From: Caldifarciminota bacterium
GTDB taxonomy: Bacteria; Hydrothermota; Tepidihabitantia; SM23-42
NCBI GenBank assembly: GCA_023128195.1
Contig: JAGMEL010000165.1
Span: 1 to 18,457, forward strand
Reading direction: 5' to 3'
DNA length: 18,457 nt
The position numbers were made by a program, and so were the translations under genes. Under the pieces are notes generated by a model that worked only from the letters and a program-made list of their open reading frames with translations, had not been told where the DNA came from and searched no databases. Positions within the stretch are counted from its first letter, which is position 1, and the number at the start of each line of letters is the position of its first letter. This document shows, in pieces, positions 1 to 7,455 of this stretch.

Positions 1-2279
1 ATGCATCCTGGTGGGATAATGGTTCAGCTGCCGGTGTTAACGCTGCGATCAATTCAGGTGCATTTCTGGTCCAGCACAGGGATCATGGTGGCGAAACTGG
101 TTGGGATGAACCATCATATCACAATTCTGATTTAGACAATCTTACCAATACCATGTTCACCTTTGTTTTTTCGATCAACTGTCTAACTGGAAAGTACAAT
201 TGGTCTAGTGAATGCTTTGCAGAAAAGTTTCACCGAATTGAATATGGTGCTTTAGGAGTGAATGCCGCTTCTAATGTTTCTATGTCATTTGTTAATGATA
301 CCTATGTTTGGGGAATCTATGATTGTCTCTGGTCAGAATTTGACCCAGGTTATCCTGCGTTTGATATGACTGGTTATGATAATTTAAGACCCTGTATGGC
401 AATGACCTCTGGTAAGCTTTATCTTCGGACATCATGGATGCCTGATTCTGCTGGTGCTGGTGCATATAGAGAATGTACCAATCATTTGTTTCACCATCAC
501 GGCGATGTCTTTAATACCCTCTATTCAGAAATACCGCAGAACCTTACAGTAAGCCATGCTCCAACATTGCCTGAAGGTCAGATATATTACACGGCTACTG
601 CTGACGATAGTTCAGTCATTGCTTTAACTGTTGACGGCGAAATCATCGGCGTTGCTGAAGGAACTGGCAGTCCGGTTAATATTACTATCTCTCCTCAAGT
701 AGAGGGCGATACAGTTCTCGTTACTGTAACTAAGGCAAATTATTATCGCTATACTGCGGACGTACCTGTTGGTTCAGGTGGAACTACAGTGCCCAATATT
801 GTTTTAGTGGGAACTGAAGTTGTCGGCGGGAATAATAATGGTATGCTTGACCCAGGTGAGAGTGCAGGAATTGTTTGTATCATTGCAAATACAGGTTCTG
901 ATTCTGCAACAAACACAACAGGCACATTACGAACCACTGATACCTACCTTACAATAACCGACTCAACAACCGATTATGGCACATTACAACCTGGTGATAC
1001 AGTAGATAATAGTTCTGACCCATTTGAGGTAACTGTTTCATCATCTTGTCCAGTTGGTTATGATGTTGACTTCGATCTTTATATAGTTTGTGCAGAATCA
1101 TCCTGGACAAAGAATTTTACTCTAACCGTTGGTATACCTGGTCTTGATTATGCAACCCATGATTGTGGCAATGTCAGATTGACTGTAACCCGTTATGGCG
1201 CTATCGGTTATATGGGTACTGGTCAGGCAGGTTCAGGTTTCTGGTACCCGATGTCAAATGGTAGCCATCTCTATTACGGTGGTTTTGCTGCAGGTATGGA
1301 TGCCAACTATTGTGTTGACCGTTACATGGGACCAGTCAACGATGATACTGATTGGGAAACAACCACAATTCCTGATGGTATGGTGCGAATGTTTGAGCCG
1401 GGTCCGAATAATATTGATGAGTATGCAACTGCACGCTATGATGATTCAAGCCATCCATCACCCAAGGATCTGGTTTGTGCCCAGCATTCCTGGGCATGGG
1501 ATGATGCTGGGGCAAATGACTTTGTGATTATGAAGTTCACCTTGCACAATGAAGGAACAATGACGATCAGTGATCTATATGCCGCGGTCTTTATGGACTG
1601 GGATGTTGGTGACTATGCGAACAATCAGGGTTCTTCAGAGACTTCGCGTAATCTGACCTGGATGTATGAAAATACGCCGTATGTAGGTGTTGCGATATTG
1701 GATCCTCCACGCTCAACCCCGGCAGTAAACCTGGCACTGATTGATCATGATTTATATGTTTATCCTACTGGCTTGCCTAACGACAGTATCAAAATTAAGT
1801 TCATGAATGGAACATACCAGAATGCCTCTTCTAATCGTCCTTATGACTGGTCAACATGCAACTCTACAGGCCCGTTTACATTGGGTCCTGGAGAAACGGC
1901 AATTGCGGCATTTGCGATCATTGGTGGTGATGATGTAGGTGATTTACAGGCGAATGCGGATACTGCTTATAACCGTTATTGGAACTGGCCTGGTGTTGAA
2001 GAAATGCCTTCTCCTGCTTTGGTGACGGATATCAAGGTGTATCCTGTGATTTCACGTGGTCGTCCATATACATTGCAGTATGGTTTTGTTAATGAGACAT
2101 CGGTTCGGATTAAAGTTTATGATGCATTGGGTCGGCTGGTTGAAAATAAGAATTATGGTATGTTGAATGGTTCAGGTGACCTTTTATTAAATCTAAAGTT
2201 TCTGGCACAGGGTGTTTACTTTGTTAAAGTTGAGGCTGGTAATAAAACAAGTACTTCAAAGATAATCTGGCTGAAATAG
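1..2279 (+). CDS. Gingipain-like C25 cysteine peptidase with T9SS-type tail (5' end outside window)
   Basis: The reading frame is open from base 3, so the gene begins before the window; the ATG at 153 lies inside the catalytic domain and is not the start. Numbering the 758 visible residues from base 3, His28 in DHGGETGW and Cys60 in FSINCLTG match the catalytic His (GHGSETAW) and Cys (DVACVNG) of Arg-gingipain, and CFAEKF follows as in that family. After the GDVFNTLY motif near 167 comes the Ig-like domain of C25 peptidases (about 180-257), a CARDB-like beta domain with NNNGMLDPGE (about 265-375), a large beta domain (about 376-660) and a type-A tail with VYDALGRLV and GVYFVKVE (about 669-758). 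Such tails direct export through T9SS and cell-surface attachment. Substrate cannot be told. The signal peptide and propeptide lie upstream. The stop is TAG. The C-terminal half is shared with the next gene. Confidence 0.85.
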   Translation, partial: ASWWDNGSAAGVNAAINSGAFLVQHRDHGGETGWDEPSYHNSDLDNLTNTMFTFVFSINCLTGKYNWSSECFAEKFHRIEYGALGVNAASNVSMSFVNDTYVWGIYDCLWSEFDPGYPAFDMTGYDNLRPCMAMTSGKLYLRTSWMPDSAGAGAYRECTNHLFHHHGDVFNTLYSEIPQNLTVSHAPTLPEGQIYYTATADDSSVIALTVDGEIIGVAEGTGSPVNITISPQVEGDTVLVTVTKANYYRYTADVPVGSGGTTVPNIVLVGTEVVGGNNNGMLDPGESAGIVCIIANTGSDSATNTTGTLRTTDTYLTITDSTTDYGTLQPGDTVDNSSDPFEVTVSSSCPVGYDVDFDLYIVCAESSWTKNFTLTVGIPGLDYATHDCGNVRLTVTRYGAIGYMGTGQAGSGFWYPMSNGSHLYYGGFAAGMDANYCVDRYMGPVNDDTDWETTTIPDGMVRMFEPGPNNIDEYATARYDDSSHPSPKDLVCAQHSWAWDDAGANDFVIMKFTLHNEGTMTISDLYAAVFMDWDVGDYANNQGSSETSRNLTWMYENTPYVGVAILDPPRSTPAVNLALIDHDLYVYPTGLPNDSIKIKFMNGTYQNASSNRPYDWSTCNSTGPFTLGPGETAIAAFAIIGGDDVGDLQANADTAYNRYWNWPGVEEMPSPALVTDIKVYPVISRGRPYTLQYGFVNETSVRIKVYDALGRLVENKNYGMLNGSGDLLLNLKFLAQGVYFVKVEAGNKTSTSKIIWLK
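795..2276 (+). repeat. Shared C-terminal module, copy 1
   Basis: This stretch encodes a CARDB-like domain, a large beta domain and a sorting tail that recur in the same order in the subtilisin gene (4575-6086). Matching landmarks are GNNNG..DPGE, DY.(T/V)H, LTVT..G.IGY, QGSGF or QAGSGF, YPIS or YPMS, DW.TT..PDG, DFVI, NGT, PGET and NAD.A. Nucleotide identity is low enough that the copies must be old. Confidence 0.75.
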
Positions 2280-2288
2280 AGAACACGG

Positions 2289-2315
2289 TGCTGGAAAGTG
2301 TTTTAAAATCCAGCA
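2289..2315 (+). terminator. Possible 3' hairpin after the C25 peptidase gene
   Basis: TGCTGGA (2289-2295) and TCCAGCA (2309-2315) form a perfect 7-bp stem with a 13-nt loop, starting 10 bases after the stop codon. No T-run follows, so it may protect the mRNA end rather than terminate transcription. Confidence 0.35.
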
Positions 2316-2361
2316 TCCTAACTCTAACCTTTAGACCAATTTTATGGATATTTGTGTAAAA

Positions 2362-2373
2362 AAAGGAGGTGAT
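2362..2373 (+). promoter_or_regulatory. Orphan near-perfect Shine-Dalgarno sequence without a gene
   Basis: AAAGGAGGTGAT is a 12-base complement to the usual 3' end of bacterial 16S rRNA. No ATG, GTG or TTG stands at a working distance downstream. At the ideal 9-nt spacing from GGAGG there is ATA (2379-2381), followed after one codon by TAA. The GTG inside the site opens only a seven-codon frame. The next real start (2487) has its own site at about 2475-2481. Confidence 0.5.
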
Positions 2374-2397
2374 AAAACATAAAATAATATAGGGCTA

Positions 2398-2447
2398 TTA
2401 AGGTTTAAACCATAAACATAAAATCATTAAGATTTTTTTAACCTTAA
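2398..2447 (+). promoter_or_regulatory. Nested AT-rich inverted repeats in the subtilisin leader
   Basis: TTAAGGTT (2398-2405) pairs with AACCTTAA (2440-2447). Inside it, AAAATC (2420-2425) pairs with GATTTT (2431-2436) and is followed by more T. This could be a weak terminator or a 5' leader structure. The pairs are nearly all A-T, so support is modest. Confidence 0.3.
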
Positions 2448-2486
2448 CCCAATAATAAAAGCAAATCAACAAAGAAAGGAGATAAA

Positions 2487-5400
2487 ATGAATAGAAAAAT
2501 GCTTCTCGCCATCGGGCTAGTAGTAACATTATGCTTAGGATCTGCAGACCTTTATGGTGTGATAAGCGGAGGCACAATCCATCAATTTACACCAGCACCT
2601 TATGAAAATGCAAACTGGGTTTACTTTTCTAATGGGATAAAATTTAGTACTCAAAACGGTGAACCAGTATTACCAAAATCTTTAAGAGTAGAAAAATCAG
2701 ATTACTATATTGTTCATTGCAAAGGATCTGTTTATCCGGAATATGTCCATAGAATCGAAGCGATCGGAGCCAAGGTATACTCTTATATTCCCAATAATTC
2801 ATTTTTAATAAAAATGAGTGAAATCACAAAAAACGAGGTTGAACATATAGAATTCATTGATTGGATTGGAATCTATCAACCCGCATATAAGATTTCTGGA
2901 CAGGATGATTTTAAAACACTACAGGGTGTCCGAAAAGTAACGATTTTACTATATCCTGATGCTCAATTTGATGGTGTTATAGGTTTCTTAGAGACGATTG
3001 GCGCAAAGATTACTGATACTGCTGAAAGCAAATGGGATAAACTCATCATTGCTGAGGTTGACCTTTCATCAGTTCCTGAGATTGCAAAAATCGAAGAAAT
3101 TAGTTGGATTGAACCCTGGCACAAAACAGAATTACACAATAACAATGTCCAATGGATTTTACAGACTGCTTCATCAGGAAATCGCCGGGTCTGGGACATG
3201 GGTATTACGGGTGATGGTGAATTAGTAAGCACCTGTGATACTGGAATACGAACCTCACACTATGCATTTCGAAACACATCAACTGGCTGGATCACAACCT
3301 GGGGAGATTATCCTTCACACCGAAAGATTATTGCATATCAACCCGCAAATAGTTCTGGCCCTGGGTATGCTGATTTTGGCGATGAAGCAATGAATTCATA
3401 TCATGGCACCCATACTGCAGGCACTGCGTGTGGTAATGACGATATAATGGGTAGTCCGAGCGGCCGTGATGGTCTGGGAATAGATAGTCGCATCTACTTT
3501 CTTGATGGAGGTGGTTCAAATGGTGCTGTGTATCATTATTCTAATCTGAATGACCTCTTTATCTTACCATATAATGGTAATGCTGCAGGTAGTGTAAAAT
3601 TTATATCTAATTCATGGGGAAGCAGTCTTAATGGTGCATACACTACATCATGTGCCCAGGTTGACCAGTTTATGTGGGATCATAATGATTTCTTAGCCTT
3701 TTTCTCAACTGGAAATTCGGGTCCGGGATCAGGAACTGTCGGTTCACCAGCTGCGGCTAAAAATTGTGTCTCAGTCGGAGGCTGCCGCAATGCCAGTAAT
3801 TATCAACTAATCTACAACTCATCAAGTCGTGGTCCAACACAAGACGGTCGTTACAAACCCACAATTATTGCGCCTGCCCAAACTGTCTATTCTCCCAATG
3901 GCGCCGGGGATACAGGATACTGGGGATTACAAGGAACGAGTATGGCATCTCCTGGTGCTGCTGGTGCCGGTACTCTTGTGAGACAGTACTTTTCTGATGG
4001 TTTTTATCCTACAGGAGTTGCAAATCCAACAGACTCACTCGCACCTTCTGCGGCTCTACTCAAGGCAATGCTTGTTAATTGTGCAGACCCATCAATAAGT
4101 GGATATACTAATGTACCCAATAATAATATTGGTTGGGGCAGAATAGACCTTGACAGTGTCTTATACTTTTCTGGAGATACAAAGAACTTAGCAATCGTTG
4201 ATGAAGAAACAGGGCTTTCAACAGGTCAATTTGTCGAGTACACCTATAGTGTTAACTCAAGCTCGGTTCCGATCAGGATTGCTCTGATCTGGACTGATTA
4301 TCCAGCAACTGCTGGCGCTGGCATAAAACTCATTAATGACCTTCATCTTACAGTAACTGATCCTGGTGCTAATGAGTACAAGGGTAATGTCTATTCAGCC
4401 GGACAATCAGTGACCGGTGGTTCTTATGATATACTCAATGTTGAAGAATGTGTGAGAATAAATTCACCGGCAACTGGTTCCTGGACTATAAGGGTTGACG
4501 GAAATAATTGCCCTTACGGACCACAACCATTTGCCCTTGTTGTCACTGGCGATTTAGCAACTGCAACACAGCCAGATGTCGTATATGTATCTAATATAAT
4601 AGATGACAGCGCAGGTAATAATAATGGCAGAGTAGACCCGGGAGAGACTGTATACATCACAGTCACTTTGAGAAATGATGGCAGTGTTGACGCAACGAGC
4701 GCCACCGGAACATTAAGAACATCTTCCTCTGATATTACATTAATCGATTCTGTTGCAAGCTATGGCACAATCTCAGCAAATGGTGGAACTGCTCAGGGAA
4801 CTTTCCAGTTCAGTGCCTCGGTTTCAACGCCACAAGGAACAGTAGTTCCGATGACAGTACATGTTGAAGCCAATGGTGGCGCCTATACAACCAACTGCAA
4901 TTTCCAGATTATTGTTGGACTGCCCAGATACGACTATGTTGACCACAATATTGGAAACTGCGTGCTCACTGTCACAAAACACGGTTCGATCGGCTATCTG
5001 ACTATGAATTCTCAGGGGAGCGGCTTTGTCTACCCGATCTCCGGAGCCAATCAACTCTTCCACGCTTCAATGAGTCTTGCCAATGCGCCAGACTATGTAA
5101 TGGATCGTTTCTTTGAAAATGAAGGTCCCACCCCCAATAATACTGACTGGCTCGTCACCACAGATCCTGATGGTCGATGTTGGATCGATTCTATAACACC
5201 AGCTGTCTCAGACCAGGAATCATGGGCAATGTTCAGCGACTCTGGTTATACATCTCCAAAGGGTATAATTGTAACACAACACGGTTATGCCTGGAGCGCA
5301 GCCGGTTACGATGATTTTGTGATAACCCGATTTGAAGTGAAAAATGCCGGGGCGAGTGCAGTATCAAATATCTATACAGGTGTAATCGCTGATTTTGATA

Positions 5401-6089
5401 TGGGGAATTCCTCCCAAAATAGAGGAGGCACTGATCAAACCAGAAGGCTTGCTTATGAGTGGGAGCCGGCAAATCCTAATGTTTATGTTGGAGTTAAACT
5501 CCTTAAGCCGTATACAGCAGCTAATGTTAGCATGTTAGAGAATCCTGTTTATATATATGATGTATGGCATGATACAACACTGTACAAATTCTTAAATGGA
5601 ACATTAACTTTCCCATCAGGACCATCCAATACAGACTGGTCAGTAGTCGTCTCAGCAGAATCATATATACTGAATCCCGGAGAAACTCAAGAAATTGCAT
5701 TTGCCTTTGTCGGCGGCTCATCATTAGCCAATCTACAGGAAAATGCTGATTCTGCCCAGAGCATCTACGACCAATATTTCGCAGTGTTAGAGAATACAAC
5801 CCCAACAATTAGCGAATACAATATCTATGCCCCTTATCCAAATCCATTCGATAACAAAACCTGTATAACATTCAGTTTGTCTAAACCTGAACACGTGAAA
5901 ATTATGGTTTACAATGCGGCTGGTCAATTAACAAATAATCTCCTCGATGAAAAATGTAGTGCTGGATTGAATAAAATCTACTGGTATGGAAAAGACAATA
6001 ATGGTGTTAAATTACCGAATGGCGTCTATTTCTACTCAATCGAGACTGAGAAAAATCATACGACTAAGAAGCTGATTATTCTGCACTAA
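2487..6089 (+). CDS. Secreted subtilisin-like serine peptidase (S8) with T9SS-type tail
   Basis: This 1200-residue protein starts at an ATG behind AAAGGAG. Residues 1-24 are a Sec signal peptide (positive start, hydrophobic core). Two similar propeptide-like repeats cover about 72-135 and 149-212. The catalytic domain (about 235-560) has Asp251 in STCDTGI, His306 in HGTHTAG, oxyanion Asn410 in STGNSGP and Ser485 in GTSMASP, so the triad is complete. A KP-43-type beta-barrel with NDLHLTV and a PATGSWTIRV-like motif follows (about 565-690), then the module shared with the upstream C25 peptidase (697 onward), and a tail with YPNPF, VYNAAGQL and LPNGVYFYS (about 1115-1200). It should be an extracellular or surface-bound endopeptidase exported by Sec and then T9SS. 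No secretion machinery gene is in view. The two peptidase genes may be cotranscribed, but the 207-bp gap has its own leader features. Confidence 0.92.
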   Translation: MNRKMLLAIGLVVTLCLGSADLYGVISGGTIHQFTPAPYENANWVYFSNGIKFSTQNGEPVLPKSLRVEKSDYYIVHCKGSVYPEYVHRIEAIGAKVYSYIPNNSFLIKMSEITKNEVEHIEFIDWIGIYQPAYKISGQDDFKTLQGVRKVTILLYPDAQFDGVIGFLETIGAKITDTAESKWDKLIIAEVDLSSVPEIAKIEEISWIEPWHKTELHNNNVQWILQTASSGNRRVWDMGITGDGELVSTCDTGIRTSHYAFRNTSTGWITTWGDYPSHRKIIAYQPANSSGPGYADFGDEAMNSYHGTHTAGTACGNDDIMGSPSGRDGLGIDSRIYFLDGGGSNGAVYHYSNLNDLFILPYNGNAAGSVKFISNSWGSSLNGAYTTSCAQVDQFMWDHNDFLAFFSTGNSGPGSGTVGSPAAAKNCVSVGGCRNASNYQLIYNSSSRGPTQDGRYKPTIIAPAQTVYSPNGAGDTGYWGLQGTSMASPGAAGAGTLVRQYFSDGFYPTGVANPTDSLAPSAALLKAMLVNCADPSISGYTNVPNNNIGWGRIDLDSVLYFSGDTKNLAIVDEETGLSTGQFVEYTYSVNSSSVPIRIALIWTDYPATAGAGIKLINDLHLTVTDPGANEYKGNVYSAGQSVTGGSYDILNVEECVRINSPATGSWTIRVDGNNCPYGPQPFALVVTGDLATATQPDVVYVSNIIDDSAGNNNGRVDPGETVYITVTLRNDGSVDATSATGTLRTSSSDITLIDSVASYGTISANGGTAQGTFQFSASVSTPQGTVVPMTVHVEANGGAYTTNCNFQIIVGLPRYDYVDHNIGNCVLTVTKHGSIGYLTMNSQGSGFVYPISGANQLFHASMSLANAPDYVMDRFFENEGPTPNNTDWLVTTDPDGRCWIDSITPAVSDQESWAMFSDSGYTSPKGIIVTQHGYAWSAAGYDDFVITRFEVKNAGASAVSNIYTGVIADFDMGNSSQNRGGTDQTRRLAYEWEPANPNVYVGVKLLKPYTAANVSMLENPVYIYDVWHDTTLYKFLNGTLTFPSGPSNTDWSVVVSAESYILNPGETQEIAFAFVGGSSLANLQENADSAQSIYDQYFAVLENTTPTISEYNIYAPYPNPFDNKTCITFSLSKPEHVKIMVYNAAGQLTNNLLDEKCSAGLNKIYWYGKDNNGVKLPNGVYFYSIETEKNHTTKKLIILH
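4575..6086 (+). repeat. Shared C-terminal module, copy 2
   Basis: This encodes residues 697-1200 of the subtilisin: a CARDB-like domain with NNNGRVDPGE, the large beta domain and the sorting tail. It matches 795-2276 of the C25 peptidase in order and in spacing of landmarks, although the catalytic domains upstream belong to different peptidase clans. Confidence 0.75.
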
Positions 6090-6107
6090 CAGCATAAGTA
6101 AATATAG

Positions 6108-6215
6108 TTCACCCTGTTAAATATGGTATTTTTGACAGTGATAAAACTAATCGGCTAGCAACGAACATAATCTATGTAATACTGCCACGAAATCAGTATT
6201 ATTTAACGGGGTTAA
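6108..6215. repeat. 108-bp inverted-repeat element, copy 1
   Basis: The element is bounded by TTCACCCTGTTAAATA (6108-6123) and TATTTAACGGGGTTAA (6200-6215), which pair over 16 positions with one mismatch and one T-G wobble, around a 76-base centre with no open frame of note. A second element of exactly the same length and same terminal pattern lies at 12457-12564. It starts 18 bases after the subtilisin stop codon. A non-autonomous mobile element or REP-like element is the likeliest reading; no transposase is visible. Confidence 0.55.
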
Positions 6216-6222
6216 TAGATTA

Positions 6223-6269
6223 GGGTTAGGAGGCTGCCCCGCACTTTTGTAAAAGTGCGGGGCTAACCC
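6223..6269. terminator. Strong GC-rich hairpin between convergent genes
   Basis: GCCCCGCACTTTT (6236-6248) pairs perfectly with AAAAGTGCGGGGC (6251-6263); the tip opens to a TGTA loop. GGGTTA (6223-6228) and TAACCC (6264-6269) extend it across a 7-base bulge. It is by far the most stable hairpin in this AT-rich window and sits between the + strand subtilisin and the - strand trxB, so a bidirectional terminator is the natural role. Neither side carries a clean T-run, so a repeat element remains possible. Confidence 0.55.
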
Positions 6270-6353
6270 AATTAATTATTCATGTAAATTTGTGTAAAAT
6301 TGCCTTAATCATATTAGGGTAAATTAGTGTAGAAAAAAATTCGTGGTTATTTA

Positions 6354-7277
6354 TTATTCGTGTTTAATATAATGATACGCGTTTATTGCGGCTACAGCCC
6401 CTTCACCACAAGCAATCACAACCTGGCGAATTGCCTCGGCTCGAATATCACCAGCAGCAAATATACCAGGTATTGAGGTTTCTAATTGTTTATTTATAAT
6501 TACAAATCCATAATCATCGAGTTTTACAAAATCTTTTAAAAACACGGAATTAGGATTAAGACCTGCATATATAAAAATGCCGCTGACCGCAACAGTCTTT
6601 TCTTCATCATTTTCTCGATTCCTCACTGTAATAGATTCAACTCGTTCTTTACCATTGATACTAACCGCCATATGATTAAGCAAAAAATTTACCGCTTTTT
6701 CGTCTCTTAACCTTTCTTGTAATATTATGTCAGCAGTCATATAAGGTAAAAATTCTATAAATGTTATACTTTTAACAAAATTAAGAAGAAATTTTCCCTC
6801 CTGAAGACCTGAATTGCCACAACCAATTACAGCTATATCCCTACCTTTGAATAATGGGCCATCACAGGTTGCGCAGTAGGAAATACCCCTTCCTCTTAAT
6901 GTATCCTCACCAGGAATGTTCAACCTTTTTGGAGTCGTGCCTGTGGTGACAATAACTGCAGGAACTTCATACCTTTTATTATCAGTCTGAACGATTATAT
7001 TTTTCCCTGTCTTACTTATCGATTTCACCTCAACACCAATGATCTCTACTCCAAAACGCTTTGCCTGGTTCTTCATTTTTTCAGTTAACTCAATACCTTT
7101 AATGCCATCAGGAAATCCTGGATAGTTTTCTATATAATCCGTTGTTGCGGCAAGTCCACCCGGTAATCCCTTCTCTAAAACGAGAGTCTTCAAACCGGCT
7201 CTTGCACTATAGATACCAGCTGTTAGACCAGCTGGTCCGGCACCAATGATAAGCAAATCATAAACGTTATTACTCAC
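6354..7277 (-). CDS. trxB: Thioredoxin reductase-like flavoprotein, atypical pyridine-nucleotide site
   Basis: This 307-residue FAD protein has the family's usual length. It shows the FAD-binding GAGPAG (13-18), the redox pair Cys135-Cys138 in CATCDG, a second Rossmann motif GCGNSG (152-157) and the C-terminal FAD motif GIFAAGDIR. It should pass electrons to thioredoxin or a similar disulfide carrier in the cytoplasm. The HRR that binds the 2'-phosphate of NADPH in classical TrxB is replaced by Glu-Phe-Leu at 175-177, which argues against strict NADPH use; NADH or another donor is possible. The start is GTG, five bases after AGGAG. It lies 178 bp downstream of ftsZ in the same direction, across a palindromic repeat, so cotranscription is uncertain. 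It converges with the subtilisin gene. Confidence 0.85.
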   Translation of the reverse strand: MSNNVYDLLIIGAGPAGLTAGIYSARAGLKTLVLEKGLPGGLAATTDYIENYPGFPDGIKGIELTEKMKNQAKRFGVEIIGVEVKSISKTGKNIIVQTDNKRYEVPAVIVTTGTTPKRLNIPGEDTLRGRGISYCATCDGPLFKGRDIAVIGCGNSGLQEGKFLLNFVKSITFIEFLPYMTADIILQERLRDEKAVNFLLNHMAVSINGKERVESITVRNRENDEEKTVAVSGIFIYAGLNPNSVFLKDFVKLDDYGFVIINKQLETSIPGIFAAGDIRAEAIRQVVIACGEGAVAAINAYHYIKHE

Positions 7278-7340
7278 TTGTTCTCCTAAATTATGATAGC
7301 CTGAACAGTTTCAAAAGAATACCTCGCTATTAATTAAGCT

Positions 7341-7442
7341 AAATCCCAAATTCCAAGCCCCAAAACCCAAACAATTACTAAATTCCAATATTTAAACTTA
7401 TTCAGTTTATATTATATGTTTGGAATTTATCATTTGGGATTT
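7341..7442. repeat. Palindromic AT-rich word repeat between ftsZ and trxB
   Basis: AAATCCCAAAT (7341-7351) pairs perfectly with ATTTGGGATTT (7432-7442), and TTCCAA (7351-7356) with TTGGAA (7420-7425) after a short bulge. The left arm is made of CCCAA/TTCCAA words like those at 12570-12676 and 16138-16226. It fills most of the ftsZ-trxB gap and could end the dcw transcript or shape the trxB leader. Confidence 0.5.
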
Positions 7443-7455
7443 GTACATATTAATT

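Noticed and set aside
153..2279. ATG at 153 as the start of the C25 peptidase
   Set aside because: The frame is open from base 3, and the catalytic His lies at 84-86, upstream of this ATG.
6327..6345. T-run after trxB (- strand) as an intrinsic terminator
   Set aside because: Seven T's are present, but no stem precedes them; the nearby ATTCGTG copies are direct, not inverted.
7278..7340. Promoter for trxB (TTGAAA upstream of TATCAT or CATAAT)
   Set aside because: The spacing is well short of 16-18 bases, so it is not a credible sigma-70-type promoter.
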